A DNA stretch of 38,814 nucleotides from a virus. A model generated the notes under the pieces. The model made no database searches. It was not told the origin of the DNA and worked only from the letters and a program-made list of their open reading frames with translations. Shown one piece after another: positions 17,358 through 27,350 of the stretch. The stretch is taken from the IMG/VR virus record IMGVR_UViG_3300024346_000194, positions 1-38,814 of that record, one strand, 5' to 3'. Position 1 is the stretch's first letter; the number at the start of each line of letters is the position of its first letter. Position numbers and translations under genes: made by a program.

Positions 17358-19091
17358 ATGAGTTACGAAAATCCACAAAGATTATATACGGGAGACACAC
17401 CAGCTGGAGCTTATTTGAAGCAGATTCAAATGCAGCAAAATCAAAGAGATGCTGAAGAAAAGCAAAGAAAAGCTGACGATTTAAGAAAGCAGGCTGAAGA
17501 AAAACAGCTTATTCAAAGAATGCAAAGAGTTCAAGGTGATGCTGACGTTTGGAACTTAGAGCAGATGAGTAATTTGGCTACTGCTCCAAAAACTAGCGCT
17601 ATACAAGATGAATTAATGAAAACATTAAATAGTAGAATAGATATAGCAACTCAAGCACAAATATATTTAAAAACACAATTTGGTGATAGTGAAAAAAGAA
17701 ACTCAGCTAAAAAAGCAATACAAGATTATTACGATTTACTTAACTTAACATCAAAGACAACTAAGAACTTTGTTGCAACTGGAGATTACTGGAAAGAAAA
17801 CGCACCTCAAATAGGTAAAAAAATAACTATACTAGGTGACACTCCTGAAGAAATAGCAAACAATCAGTTTTTAGTAAATGCTCTTGGTGGTATATACAGT
17901 AACGCAAACTTTGAAATGGTTTATGACGAAGATAAAAACGACATAATGGTAAAAGTTTCAGGTAATGAACCACAAAGATTACAGAATGGTAAACTAATAG
18001 AAGGAGATTATAGAGAAAAATATATAAGCGCTAGAGCATGGGACGCTAATGTTGTTCAAGGAGATAATTTTTCTTTTATATCTACAGTTCCACAGTTAGT
18101 AAACGAATCTATAGAAATGATGAAACCAGCTGATAAAACTAAAAACGGCAATGGTTTAGGTATAGTAGGTTCTAACGGTCAATTTGCTAATAAGTACTGG
18201 TCTGATCCTGTTATATTTAGAGATAAAATACAAATAGAAGGCAGTAAAAGAAGTAGAAGAACTGAAGAAATAAGATCTTATTTAAATATGGATTTAGTTA
18301 AACAGGACATGGAATCTATATTAACCTCAAAAATTAAAGGCGTTACTTCAAATGTTCAACAAGCAGCCAACGGATGGAATGTTGATCTTAAAAAACTTGA
18401 CGAAGGAATAGAGAACGATTATCAAACTCTTCAACCTTCAGAACAAGAATATAAAGATGCTTTGTTTCAACAAATAATGGAAGCAAGAACAAATGGTTTA
18501 GTTCAAGACAGTCAAGGTAGGTGGTATAAAGCTCAAAATAAAAGTATAACACAACCTTCAGGTGGCAGTAGTTCTGGAAAAACTATAACACCACCAGGAT
18601 ATAGATCACAATATTATGACAATATAATAATGGCTAGTGGCGAAAACAATGAAGATGCTATTATAGAAAATTTAACTAAAATAACCGGTCCTAATAGTAG
18701 ATACATGAGTAGAGAAAAAGCTTATTCATACTGGCTTAAAGCTCCTAAAAATAGTAAATTTCCAAATGGCTCAACTAATGCAGAATACTATGAAGATAAA
18801 GACGAAGATCCAAGAAGTGCTTTTAATAAAAAGCTACCTAAAGATGGTCTTTACAAATACGTCAATGGTGAGTTAAGATACGCTGGTGATTATAATCTTA
18901 ATAGCGCTGAAGAAAGATTTAATTTTGCTTTAGATAATTCAACTTCAGCTGAAAGAAAAATAATAGATAAATCCGGATTAAGACTAAAAGCTATAAAAAT
19001 AGATTGGATGAGTAATAACCCTATGAGAGGCATGGAGACGCCAGAAGGGTACGCTTTAAGAATGAATGAAGCTTTAAAAATAAAAAAATAA
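17358..19091 (+). CDS. Internal virion protein (middle-sized)
   Basis: The 577-aa protein is followed by the giant gene with no spacer (TAA then ATG). The N-terminal 60 residues form a charged Gln/Lys coiled coil (LKQIQMQQNQRDAEEKQRKA, DDLRKQAEEKQLIQRMQRVQ). The central part contains KKITILGDTPEEIANNQFLV and a stretch of alternating strands; residues 390-420 are a Ser/Gly linker, and the end is basic. No catalytic motif is seen. By position among small and giant internal proteins it is probably a cargo or ejection protein, comparable in place to T7 gp15. I do not recognise a specific family. Confidence 0.6.
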   Translation: MSYENPQRLYTGDTPAGAYLKQIQMQQNQRDAEEKQRKADDLRKQAEEKQLIQRMQRVQGDADVWNLEQMSNLATAPKTSAIQDELMKTLNSRIDIATQAQIYLKTQFGDSEKRNSAKKAIQDYYDLLNLTSKTTKNFVATGDYWKENAPQIGKKITILGDTPEEIANNQFLVNALGGIYSNANFEMVYDEDKNDIMVKVSGNEPQRLQNGKLIEGDYREKYISARAWDANVVQGDNFSFISTVPQLVNESIEMMKPADKTKNGNGLGIVGSNGQFANKYWSDPVIFRDKIQIEGSKRSRRTEEIRSYLNMDLVKQDMESILTSKIKGVTSNVQQAANGWNVDLKKLDEGIENDYQTLQPSEQEYKDALFQQIMEARTNGLVQDSQGRWYKAQNKSITQPSGGSSSGKTITPPGYRSQYYDNIIMASGENNEDAIIENLTKITGPNSRYMSREKAYSYWLKAPKNSKFPNGSTNAEYYEDKDEDPRSAFNKKLPKDGLYKYVNGELRYAGDYNLNSAEERFNFALDNSTSAERKIIDKSGLRLKAIKIDWMSNNPMRGMETPEGYALRMNEALKIKK

Positions 19092-22000
19092 ATGGAAATA
19101 TATATTCTACCTAACGGACAAGAGATAGATTTATCTAATTATTCTCAACAAGAAAAAATACTGTGGCTTTCAGAAAACACTGGTGCTAAGTTAAAAAAAG
19201 AACAGGGCATTGCAGCGAGTGCAAATGCGATGCCATCAAACATGTTTGCACAAGAGCAAAATGGGGAATTAGTTTCGGAAAATACTTTATCGGTATCTCC
19301 AGGTAGTTTAGATATAAATAATTTTCAATATTTTAATGAAGACCCAAAGGAAACAGAAGAATTAAGTAACTCAATAGGTTCTGCTTTAGGTAAGTATAAT
19401 AATAACGAAAAACCTAGCGTTAATAGGTTTGGACTATATGAAGACCAAAATATTCAATTAGCTATAGACGGAAACTTTATAAACGAAGAAGATTTAATAA
19501 ACGCTGGATATAAAGATGATCCTTCTGGTTTGTCATCTATAAAACCTATAACTAAAGAGCAAAGATTAACAGCTAGAAACAAAATAGCAACATATCAAAG
19601 CAAAAGTGAAAATGAAATATCTTCCTACGTAGATATTTTAAAACTAAACGAACCATACATATATGAAGATAAAAGTTCCAATGATGAGTTTGTTAATGAA
19701 GTATACGGTGACGTAGAATTAGATGGATTTAACACTACGGATTTTGATGGATACATGGAATCTAAAGGTTATAAAAATGACTTAAAAAGATTTTTAGAAT
19801 TAGAAATGGATACTAAGTCTTATGGTACTAATATTGATACTGAGCTTTCTTACGAGCAAAAAAAGCTGCAGTATCTTAATATGTATATAAACGACCAAAT
19901 ACAGAGAGATATAAAACAACAACAGTTGATGTATCAAGCTGAAACAGGTATTGATCCTAAACTAAAAGGTGTTAAGTTTAATTTATCAGAAGGTAATATA
20001 AAACTTCAGAATTATGAAAACTATTTAAGACAAGATTTTCCCGTTTTATCTTCTAAAATGCAAGCCGTTGATGAAAAAAATCAAGTAGAGTATCAAAAAT
20101 TAATAAATTCTGACGGAAACATAGGCGCTGGTCAGTTTCTTTTAAATGTAGGTGGTAATGGCTTAAATGGTTTATCCGACGCTATATCTAAGTTTAGCGC
20201 ATCTGTATACGGTTCGTTGCCAGGCGATTATTTTGAAGGCATAGCTGAGCAAACAAGACAAGAGTTGCTGTTAGAGGAAATGGGTTTAGATACTGATGGA
20301 ACATTTTATACGGGCCCAGGTAGATTTGTTAGTGGAATAGGAAAATCTATAATAGATAAAGACACAGGTACTAAATATTTAGTTACAGAAAATGGTAGAA
20401 TTTTTGATAAAGATAGATCTTTAGATGCAACTAATTTTTTAAGTCAAGAAAAAGCAAGTCAAATAAGAAAAGAAGCTAGAGAAAGAGGTGTAAAAGATAA
20501 CGCGTTTAGTGTTCTTGGTGCTTTTGATTCTGGAGCCAACGTTGTTGGTGATTTATTATTTCAAATAGCTTTGACAAGAAGTATTGGTAATGGTGTTAGA
20601 TCTGTTGGTGGTTTCACTGCAGGTCTAGGTGTTTTAGGAAAAACAAAAGGTTTTTTAAAATCTATTCCTATTAAAAAAAGTATGGGAGACGCTATAATAG
20701 GTCAATCTACACTAGGTTTTTCTAGAGGATATGAAGAAACATTATCTCAAGCTAGAAAAATGGGATTAAATGATAACGAAGCTTCTGAACTAGCAGCTAT
20801 AGCATCTGTTCAAACAGGTATACTATATGCTTTAACAGCCCCAATATCTCCTCAAACTAAAGCAACAGACGCTATATTTGGTAAATTAAAAAATTCAAAC
20901 GTAGTAGGTAATGCTTTAAAAGAATACACTAAAAAAGGTAAAAAAGGTTTTTTAGACTACTTTAGAACCGGTAAGATTGGTACGCTTGTAAACATAAGTG
21001 GAGAAGGAATCAAAGAAGTGTTTCAAGAAAATGTTCAACAGTCAGGTGAAATGTTTGTTGTAAACAAAAACATAAATGATAGAGCCGCTAGAAAAATAAT
21101 GAAAGATACTATAAGTCTTCAAGATTTTATAGACACTACTGTTTTATCTTTCTTTGCTGGCGCTATAGTACCTGGCGCTGGAGTTACTTTAAATTTAGCT
21201 AAAAAAACAGCTAGAGATATGTTAGGTATGTCTAATGTAGATAGATTTAATAATTTAAGTTATCTATCATATAATAAAGAAAAAGTAAAAAGCTTGTTAG
21301 CTACTCAAGTTGAACAAGGTATATATACGCAACAAGAAGCTGATCAGGTTATTGAGGAAATGAATGTTTTTAATGATAACATAAACAGAATGCCTCAAGA
21401 TCTGTCTGCAGACGCTGCTACAGAGATTTTAGAAGATGTTAACGAGGTAGGTAAACTTAGACAACAAAGAAAAACAGAAAGCCCATCTTTTCACGCTGAA
21501 ACAGATAAGAGAATAAAGGAGCTAGATGATAAAATACAAAGAGCGTATTATAATGATATAACTAAAAGAAAATCTGGTGTTATAGCTAAAGCTATAAAAA
21601 AAGGTGTTATAAAAAATATTTCTTGGAATGAATTTGAATCTACTGATAAGGTAGTTGATTTTTTAGTTAATGAATTAAACTACACTAAAGCTAAAGCTAT
21701 ACAAACAGCTTCTAAATACGGTATTACTGTTCAAAGAGATGGAAAACAGTACATACTTATAAACAACGAGAAGTCTGCTAAAGATGGTAAAATAACTGTT
21801 AAAGAGCATGAGTTTTTACATGCTGTTATATATGAAACTATAAAAAACGATACTGAAGCACAAGTGTTATTAGGTAAATCTTTATTAAGTGAAGTTTTAA
21901 AACTACAAGATAAGATAAACTCAACAGACTCAGATGAAAAAGCGCTTCCAGAAGAGTTTCTTCAAGATTATGCTGGTTATATTACTTTTTATGATAAATT

Positions 22001-25000
22001 AATAAAAGGTCTTGATCTAGATTTAAAATCTGGAATTATAAATAAAATAGAGTATGACAATAAAGTAAGTCAAGCTATAGGTAATCAATGGGAAGAAGTA
22101 CTAACACTGTACTCAGATGCTATAACAGTAGGAGCTGTTAGTTATGATCAAGACGCTATGACTAGACTGGGAGATGTGCTTAGGCAAGTCTTGCAGTTTT
22201 TAGGTATAAAAGATATAAAGTTTTCTAGCGCTAAAGATGTCTATAATTTTATAAAAGACTACAACAGTAGTATAAACAATAGAATACTGAGCATAGATAA
22301 AAACAAATCAATAAAAAAACTAGCTACTAAAGGAGCAACTATAGACAAAGAAGCATTAAAAACTGAAATTAAAAAATCAGAAAATAAATTTAAAAAAGAA
22401 GCTCCTAAAAAACCTATACTTGATAGAGAGCCAACCATAGATGAAATACAAGAAATAGAAGATATTTACAATTTTGATGAAAAGTTTTCTTTAAAACCAA
22501 ATAGAAGATATACTCAAGACGAATTTCAAGCTGGTATAAATTCTTTATATAATAAAAATAAATGGGAAAAACCTAGCGGTATTGATGCTGTTCTTTATGA
22601 CGTGTTAAGTAACTATGAGAAAATAATACTAGACAAATCTTATTCAATGTATAGTCAGTTACCTGATTATAGTTCTGAAGATATGCTGGCAGAAACAACT
22701 ATAGCTTTAATTCCACATATAAGAAATTTTAATAAAGAGTTTCTACAATTAAGAAGTAAAAAAAGAAAAGAACTACAAGACAAAGGCTTATCATCTAGCG
22801 AAATAAATAGCGCTTTAAACAAATTAGATGAAAAAGGTTACACTAACAGTAAGGATGTAGTTGTAAAAGAAAACAATAACCTTAACGGTTGGATAAACAG
22901 TCAGTTAAGAAACAAAATGAAAGTTGCTCTTAAGTCTGGAAATGTAACTAGCCAACAATATACAGACGAAATAGATGAAAAAACAACTTCTATAGAAACC
23001 ACTAGTCCTGATATTTTAGATCAAGAAAAACAAGAGTTTGAAAAAAATCAAGATGAACTCGTGGTTTTACTTAAAAATCCTAATTTTGGTTTTTCAAATA
23101 AAGATGGTGAACCTATATTAATAGAAGGTGTACCTGTTGGCGGTGACTTTGCTATAACAGCTGAAGATCCATCTATAGCTGTTAATAGAAAGCTAAAAAC
23201 AGTTAGTGATCCAGCTATAAAGTCTCAATTAGAACAAGAAAAAAGAGATTTAAAAAGAGGTTTAGAGTTAGAATCAAAAGAGTCTTTAAGCAACGATGAG
23301 GTAAAAGAATTAAAAGAATTAAAATCTTTTAAAACTTATAGTTTAGCATCTGGTGGTATGATAAAAACATATAAAGCTTATTCTGAACAAATAAATCCAG
23401 CTGCAATAATAGCCGCTGAAGTTAGAAAAGAAATAATATCTTCACCTAACATAGAAACTTTAAATTTTAGATCTTTTAAAAATAAACTAGCATTACTTTC
23501 TCAAACACTAACTAGAAGAATGACTTTTCAAAACAGTAAAGAACTAGAGTCTTTTATGTTTAATAACTGGAAACTAATATGGGATGTTATAAATAACCCT
23601 ATAGATCCAGTTACAGGTGAGTCAACTTATGCTATAAAAAAAATACCACCTAGATTAAAACAAACAAATGATAAAGGTTTTCCTATAAAAACCAAAGATG
23701 TAAACGTTGCTAGTTTTTTACAAAACTACTTTGGTTTAGATGAAGCTACTAGAATAATACAAACTTTTAGTAAAAATCCTAAAACTTTAATTAAAAAACT
23801 ATTACCTATAGAGCTAGGTAAAACTGGTAATAAACTTTGGTCAACAGCTTATTTTGACAGAAGAACAGCGTTGATGGAGTTATTTGGAGATGTTGTTGTT
23901 CTTCAAGAAGCGAGAAAGTCTATTAAAAACGATGCTTTTATAAATGAAATATCTAAAAAGAATCCAGGTTTAGCTAATGATTTAAAAGATTTAAATATTA
24001 GAAGTAAAGTTTTAAACAATTTAGCTTCTGGAAAGTCTTCTAACGTTAAATTTAGCCTTAAAAATGGTTCTAAAAATAACTCTAAAATAACGTCTTACTT
24101 AAAATCAACTAGCAATATAGACGAACAATTGTTTTTAGCTAGAGTACTAGATAAAGCAACTTCAGAGGTTATAAAATACAACAGAAAAGCAATAAAGTTC
24201 AACGTGCCAGATCTTGGTAAAATGAACGATAAAGCAATTTCTTATTATTTAATAAATAAAATATCTCAAGGTTATAATGATTTTTATTTTAAAAATGACA
24301 AAAACTGGAAAGGCAAAGAATCTAGAAACGTTTTAGATATGTCTGATGTTAAATTTTCTTTAAATAACGATAGAAATGAATTAAGCTCAAACTTGTCAAC
24401 TGCTTTTAATCAAATAATAGAAGAGAATTCTGGAATACCTTTTGATGAAACTTTTTCTAAAGCAAGAGCTGAGAACATGGGTAAAAGATTAGGTAAAGAA
24501 GGATTATATCTTCCTTCTGGTGATTCTGATTTTTTAGGTTTAATGTATATGATAGCTTCTGCTAAAGGTAAAAAAGGTGAAAAACAACTTAAATGGCTAG
24601 ATGATAATCTTATAAGCCTGTACTCACAAGGTGTTTTAGATATGATAAACGCTAGAAACGCAGCTCATAGAGACTGGAAAAACTTATTTGACAAAGCAAC
24701 AAAAAAATTAATAAGAAAAGAATCTTCTTATGCAGGTTTTACAAACGATCAAGCTATAAGAGTTTATTTATGGAAAAAAGCAGGTTTTGAAATAAGTGAC
24801 TTGGATAATAAAGATATTTTTAATTTATCAGAAGTAGTAAGAAATAACCCTAGTCTTAGAAAGATAGCACAAGAAGTTAGTAGATTGTCTAAGCAACCTG
24901 GTGGTTATTTAGAGCCACCAAGAGCTTGGCAAGAAGGTAATATACTTACTGATATTCAAAATATATTGTCTAAAGTAAATAGATTAAAGTATTTAACAAG

Positions 25001-26450
25001 ATTTAAACAAAATGTTGATTTAATATTTAACAAAGAAAATAAAAACAAATTAGAAGCTACTTTAGGTGAAGATTACGTTGAGGCTTTAGAAAATATATTA
25101 GATAGAATGATATCAGGATCAAATAGGCCTGATATAAAATCTAAAAATAGTAGAGCTTGGGTTGATTGGTTAAATGGTTCTATAGGTGTTACTATGTTTT
25201 TTAACATGAGATCAGCCGCCTTACAGTTGCTTTCTTCTACAAACTTTATTAACATGGATTTTAACAATCCTTTTGCTGCAGGTAAAGCTGTATTAAATTT
25301 ACCTCAGATGCAAAAAGATTTTTTAACACTTTGGAATTCTCCATATTTAAAAGATAGAAGATCAGGTTTACTAAGTGATCTACAAGAATCAGAGATAGTT
25401 GATGTTGTTAACAACCCTAATAATAAAAATTGGATAGATAAATCAAAAGGCTTAATATTTTGGGCTTTAAAGAAAGGTTTTATACCAACTAGAGCGGCTG
25501 ATAGTTTAGCTATAACATTAGGTGGTACTACTTTTTACAGAAACAGAATAAACGATTTAGTTAAAAAAGGCATGGAGCTAGAAGCAGCTGAAAAACAAGC
25601 TTTTAAAGAGTTTTATGAAACTGCTGAAATGAGTCAACAATCAGCTGATCCTTCTAAAATATCTAAAAACCAAGCGTCTATAGAAGGTAGATTATTTCTA
25701 TCATTTCAAAACACTCCATTGCAGTACTCTAGAATAATGAAAAAATCATTTATTGATATAGCTAAAGGAAGAGGTAATGCATATGGACATGTTGCTAAGA
25801 TAGCTTATTATGCAGCTATACAAAATGTAGTATTTAACTTTTTACAGAATGCATTGTTTAGAATGTGGGACGATCCTGAAGATAGAGATTTAACTAAAAG
25901 TAAAAGTAGAGCTATACAAGGAAGTATAGATACATTATTAAAAGGTGCTGGATTATATGGAACTTATTTTTCTGCTATAAAAAATGTAATGCTAAAAGTT
26001 TACCAATTATCTCAAGAAGAAAGAGGTGGAAGAGGTAAAGGTGCTAGTATACTAGTTCAGGCTTTACAGGTTATGCCACCTGTTGGTATAAAAGCTGGAA
26101 AAATAGAAAGAGCTTGGAATGATTACTCTTATAATACTGATTATTTTGATGAGTACGGATGGAATCCTATTAAAAATAAATACGCTACTCATGCGTTAAC
26201 AACTATAACGGCAGCAACATTAAATATTCCATTAGATAGATTGTATCAAAAATCACAAAATCTAGCAGGTGCAATGGACTCTTCTTATAGTACATGGGAA
26301 AGAATTGCTATGTTTAGTGGATATAGTAAATGGAATTTAGATTTAGCAGATGAACAAATACAACAAAAAGGTAATAATAATGAATTAGATTTAGGTATAG
26401 ATTTAGATTTAAATTTAGACCTTGATTTAGATCTTGATTTAGGATTTTAA
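19092..26450 (+). CDS. Giant internal virion protein with zincin motif
   Basis: At 2452 aa this is the largest gene, in the position of T7 gp16-type ejection proteins and of the large polyvalent proteins of Bacteroidota phages. Residues 906-910 are HEFLH (context ITVKEHEFLHAVIYETI), a perfect HExxH zinc-protease motif, suggesting a metallopeptidase domain. Hydrophobic or Gly-rich segments near 480-520 and 680-700 (VLSFFAGAIVPGAGVTLNLA) could insert in membranes. A conserved-looking C-terminal part contains WLNGSIGVTMFFNMRSAALQ, FIPTRAADSLAITLGGTTFY and FLSFQNTPLQYSRIMKKSF. The protein ends in an Asp-Leu repeat. It probably travels in the capsid and enters the host with the DNA. The protease call is from motif only; no lysozyme-like domain was recognised. 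Confidence 0.75.
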   Translation: MEIYILPNGQEIDLSNYSQQEKILWLSENTGAKLKKEQGIAASANAMPSNMFAQEQNGELVSENTLSVSPGSLDINNFQYFNEDPKETEELSNSIGSALGKYNNNEKPSVNRFGLYEDQNIQLAIDGNFINEEDLINAGYKDDPSGLSSIKPITKEQRLTARNKIATYQSKSENEISSYVDILKLNEPYIYEDKSSNDEFVNEVYGDVELDGFNTTDFDGYMESKGYKNDLKRFLELEMDTKSYGTNIDTELSYEQKKLQYLNMYINDQIQRDIKQQQLMYQAETGIDPKLKGVKFNLSEGNIKLQNYENYLRQDFPVLSSKMQAVDEKNQVEYQKLINSDGNIGAGQFLLNVGGNGLNGLSDAISKFSASVYGSLPGDYFEGIAEQTRQELLLEEMGLDTDGTFYTGPGRFVSGIGKSIIDKDTGTKYLVTENGRIFDKDRSLDATNFLSQEKASQIRKEARERGVKDNAFSVLGAFDSGANVVGDLLFQIALTRSIGNGVRSVGGFTAGLGVLGKTKGFLKSIPIKKSMGDAIIGQSTLGFSRGYEETLSQARKMGLNDNEASELAAIASVQTGILYALTAPISPQTKATDAIFGKLKNSNVVGNALKEYTKKGKKGFLDYFRTGKIGTLVNISGEGIKEVFQENVQQSGEMFVVNKNINDRAARKIMKDTISLQDFIDTTVLSFFAGAIVPGAGVTLNLAKKTARDMLGMSNVDRFNNLSYLSYNKEKVKSLLATQVEQGIYTQQEADQVIEEMNVFNDNINRMPQDLSADAATEILEDVNEVGKLRQQRKTESPSFHAETDKRIKELDDKIQRAYYNDITKRKSGVIAKAIKKGVIKNISWNEFESTDKVVDFLVNELNYTKAKAIQTASKYGITVQRDGKQYILINNEKSAKDGKITVKEHEFLHAVIYETIKNDTEAQVLLGKSLLSEVLKLQDKINSTDSDEKALPEEFLQDYAGYITFYDKLIKGLDLDLKSGIINKIEYDNKVSQAIGNQWEEVLTLYSDAITVGAVSYDQDAMTRLGDVLRQVLQFLGIKDIKFSSAKDVYNFIKDYNSSINNRILSIDKNKSIKKLATKGATIDKEALKTEIKKSENKFKKEAPKKPILDREPTIDEIQEIEDIYNFDEKFSLKPNRRYTQDEFQAGINSLYNKNKWEKPSGIDAVLYDVLSNYEKIILDKSYSMYSQLPDYSSEDMLAETTIALIPHIRNFNKEFLQLRSKKRKELQDKGLSSSEINSALNKLDEKGYTNSKDVVVKENNNLNGWINSQLRNKMKVALKSGNVTSQQYTDEIDEKTTSIETTSPDILDQEKQEFEKNQDELVVLLKNPNFGFSNKDGEPILIEGVPVGGDFAITAEDPSIAVNRKLKTVSDPAIKSQLEQEKRDLKRGLELESKESLSNDEVKELKELKSFKTYSLASGGMIKTYKAYSEQINPAAIIAAEVRKEIISSPNIETLNFRSFKNKLALLSQTLTRRMTFQNSKELESFMFNNWKLIWDVINNPIDPVTGESTYAIKKIPPRLKQTNDKGFPIKTKDVNVASFLQNYFGLDEATRIIQTFSKNPKTLIKKLLPIELGKTGNKLWSTAYFDRRTALMELFGDVVVLQEARKSIKNDAFINEISKKNPGLANDLKDLNIRSKVLNNLASGKSSNVKFSLKNGSKNNSKITSYLKSTSNIDEQLFLARVLDKATSEVIKYNRKAIKFNVPDLGKMNDKAISYYLINKISQGYNDFYFKNDKNWKGKESRNVLDMSDVKFSLNNDRNELSSNLSTAFNQIIEENSGIPFDETFSKARAENMGKRLGKEGLYLPSGDSDFLGLMYMIASAKGKKGEKQLKWLDDNLISLYSQGVLDMINARNAAHRDWKNLFDKATKKLIRKESSYAGFTNDQAIRVYLWKKAGFEISDLDNKDIFNLSEVVRNNPSLRKIAQEVSRLSKQPGGYLEPPRAWQEGNILTDIQNILSKVNRLKYLTRFKQNVDLIFNKENKNKLEATLGEDYVEALENILDRMISGSNRPDIKSKNSRAWVDWLNGSIGVTMFFNMRSAALQLLSSTNFINMDFNNPFAAGKAVLNLPQMQKDFLTLWNSPYLKDRRSGLLSDLQESEIVDVVNNPNNKNWIDKSKGLIFWALKKGFIPTRAADSLAITLGGTTFYRNRINDLVKKGMELEAAEKQAFKEFYETAEMSQQSADPSKISKNQASIEGRLFLSFQNTPLQYSRIMKKSFIDIAKGRGNAYGHVAKIAYYAAIQNVVFNFLQNALFRMWDDPEDRDLTKSKSRAIQGSIDTLLKGAGLYGTYFSAIKNVMLKVYQLSQEERGGRGKGASILVQALQVMPPVGIKAGKIERAWNDYSYNTDYFDEYGWNPIKNKYATHALTTITAATLNIPLDRLYQKSQNLAGAMDSSYSTWERIAMFSGYSKWNLDLADEQIQQKGNNNELDLGIDLDLNLDLDLDLDLGF
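26388..26441 (+). repeat. GATTTA-type hexanucleotide repeat coding an Asp-Leu tail
   Basis: Eighteen codons near the end of the giant protein alternate Asp with Leu (interrupted by Gly-Ile and one Asn), written mostly as GATTTA with GACCTT and GATCTT variants. The mixed synonymous codons mean the peptide, not only the DNA, has been kept. It gives an acidic, amphipathic tail before the final Gly-Phe. Confidence 0.75.
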
Positions 26451-26451
26451 A

Positions 26452-26877
26452 ATGAGAAAAATAAACAAAATTATAGTACACTGCTCAGCAACGCAAGAAG
26501 GCAGAGACTTAGATGCAGCTGAAATAAATCGCTGGCATTTAAAAAGAGGATGGAAAGGCATAGGTTATCATTACGTAATCTTGCTAGATGGCACTATAGA
26601 ATATGGTCGCAATATATATGAGCAAGGAGCTCATGTTAAAAACCATAATAAAGGATCAATAGGGATTTGTTATATTGGAGGCGTTGAATCAGAACGTGGT
26701 TCTAATGGTAAATGGATTGCTAAAGATACTAGAACATCTGAACAAAAAGAAAGCTTATTATTATTGCTTAAAACATTAAAAAAGATGCATAAAAATGCTA
26801 CAATACATGGCCACAACGAGTTCGCGGCTAAAAGTTGTCCGTGCTTTGATGCTAATAAAGAATATTGTAACATATAA
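26452..26877 (+). CDS. N-acetylmuramoyl-L-alanine amidase (endolysin)
   Basis: The 141-aa amidase_2 enzyme, like T7 lysozyme, cuts the amide bond between N-acetylmuramic acid and L-alanine in peptidoglycan. Zinc ligands fit H10 (KIIVHCSAT), H121 (IHGHNEFAAKSCPCFD) and C129, with K127 as the second-shell catalytic Lys and a Tyr in GIGYHYVI near 39-41. The length is about that of T7 lysozyme (151 aa). There is no signal peptide or cell-wall domain, so release should depend on a holin, and a holin-like peptide follows nine bases later. It starts one base after the giant gene's stop. Confidence 0.93.
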   Translation: MRKINKIIVHCSATQEGRDLDAAEINRWHLKRGWKGIGYHYVILLDGTIEYGRNIYEQGAHVKNHNKGSIGICYIGGVESERGSNGKWIAKDTRTSEQKESLLLLLKTLKKMHKNATIHGHNEFAAKSCPCFDANKEYCNI

Positions 26878-26886
26878 AAAAAATAA

Positions 26887-27042
26887 ATGGACTTTCAACA
26901 AATAAAACTTTACATTATAAACGCGTCAACACTAGGCGTAACAACATTTACTAATATAGAAATGGGTCTAAAAATAATACTTTTGCTAGTAACAATAGGT
27001 TACACCATAGACAAGTGGTTAAAATTTAAAAAAAATAAATAA
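26887..27042 (+). CDS. Holin-like single-pass membrane peptide
   Basis: A 51-aa product starts at the ATG at 26887. It has a short polar start (MDFQQIKLYIINASTLGVT), one hydrophobic segment at about residues 27-38 (GLKIILLLVTIGYTI) and a basic end (KWLKFKKNK). This arrangement, together with position directly after the endolysin gene, suggests a holin or antiholin forming membrane lesions that let the amidase out. A second, weaker hydrophobic stretch near 9-20 could make it two-pass. Its stop is one base before the next start. The assignment rests on size, membrane segment and position. Confidence 0.6.
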   Translation: MDFQQIKLYIINASTLGVTTFTNIEMGLKIILLLVTIGYTIDKWLKFKKNK

Positions 27043-27043
27043 T

Positions 27044-27268
27044 ATGTGGAAAATAACAAAACAATACTTAATAGATGTTTGGAAATTACTTTGGAGTAAA
27101 ACAAGCATTGATGAAAAAGCTATAAAAACAGCTGAAGAAATAAAAAAAAGATACAAATTAACTTCTAAAGAATTGAAAGATGTGGCTGATGCTATAAGAG
27201 AGGTTGGTAATCAAATAGAAGATATTGATGACGCTATAATGGGTAAAAAAACAAAAAATAAAAGTTAA
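27044..27268 (+). CDS. Small helical protein at the end of the late operon
   Basis: The 74-aa protein begins with an amphipathic, Trp-rich helix (MWKITKQYLIDVWKLLWSKT) followed by a charged helix (EEIKKRYKLTSKELKDVADA) and a Lys-rich end. It has no true membrane segment, but the N-terminal helix could lie on a membrane. Coupled closely to the holin-like peptide, it may be a lysis accessory factor. The family is not recognised. It is the last clear gene before the bidirectional terminator. Confidence 0.6.
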   Translation: MWKITKQYLIDVWKLLWSKTSIDEKAIKTAEEIKKRYKLTSKELKDVADAIREVGNQIEDIDDAIMGKKTKNKS

Positions 27269-27286
27269 AAAAAGGAACAAAAAAAA

Positions 27287-27316
27287 ATGGGCGTACCATA
27301 CCCAAAGTTCCTGTAA
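27287..27316 (+). other. Possible micropeptide MGVPYPKFL or leader before terminator
   Basis: A nine-codon frame starts at ATG 27287 and ends with TAA at 27316, preceded by AAAGGA about 11 bases upstream, one of few Shine-Dalgarno-like sequences in the window. The same bases can fold: TGGG at 27288-27291 with CCCA at 27301-27304, enclosed by GGAAC (27274-27278) and GTTCC (27307-27311). It may be a tiny peptide gene, or simply part of the 3' end structure of the late mRNA. Confidence 0.3.
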
Positions 27317-27319
27317 CCG

Positions 27320-27350
27320 AAAAAGGGCTCTTATTACGAGAGCCCTTTTT
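27320..27350. terminator. Bidirectional rho-independent terminator between convergent arms
   Basis: The sequence AAAAAGGGCTC pairs with GAGCCCTTTTT in an 11-pair stem around a nine-base loop, with A-runs on one side and T-runs on the other, so it works on both strands. It separates the plus-strand late genes ending at 27268 from the minus-strand nrdA gene ending at 27356. This is the clearest terminator in the window. Confidence 0.93.
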
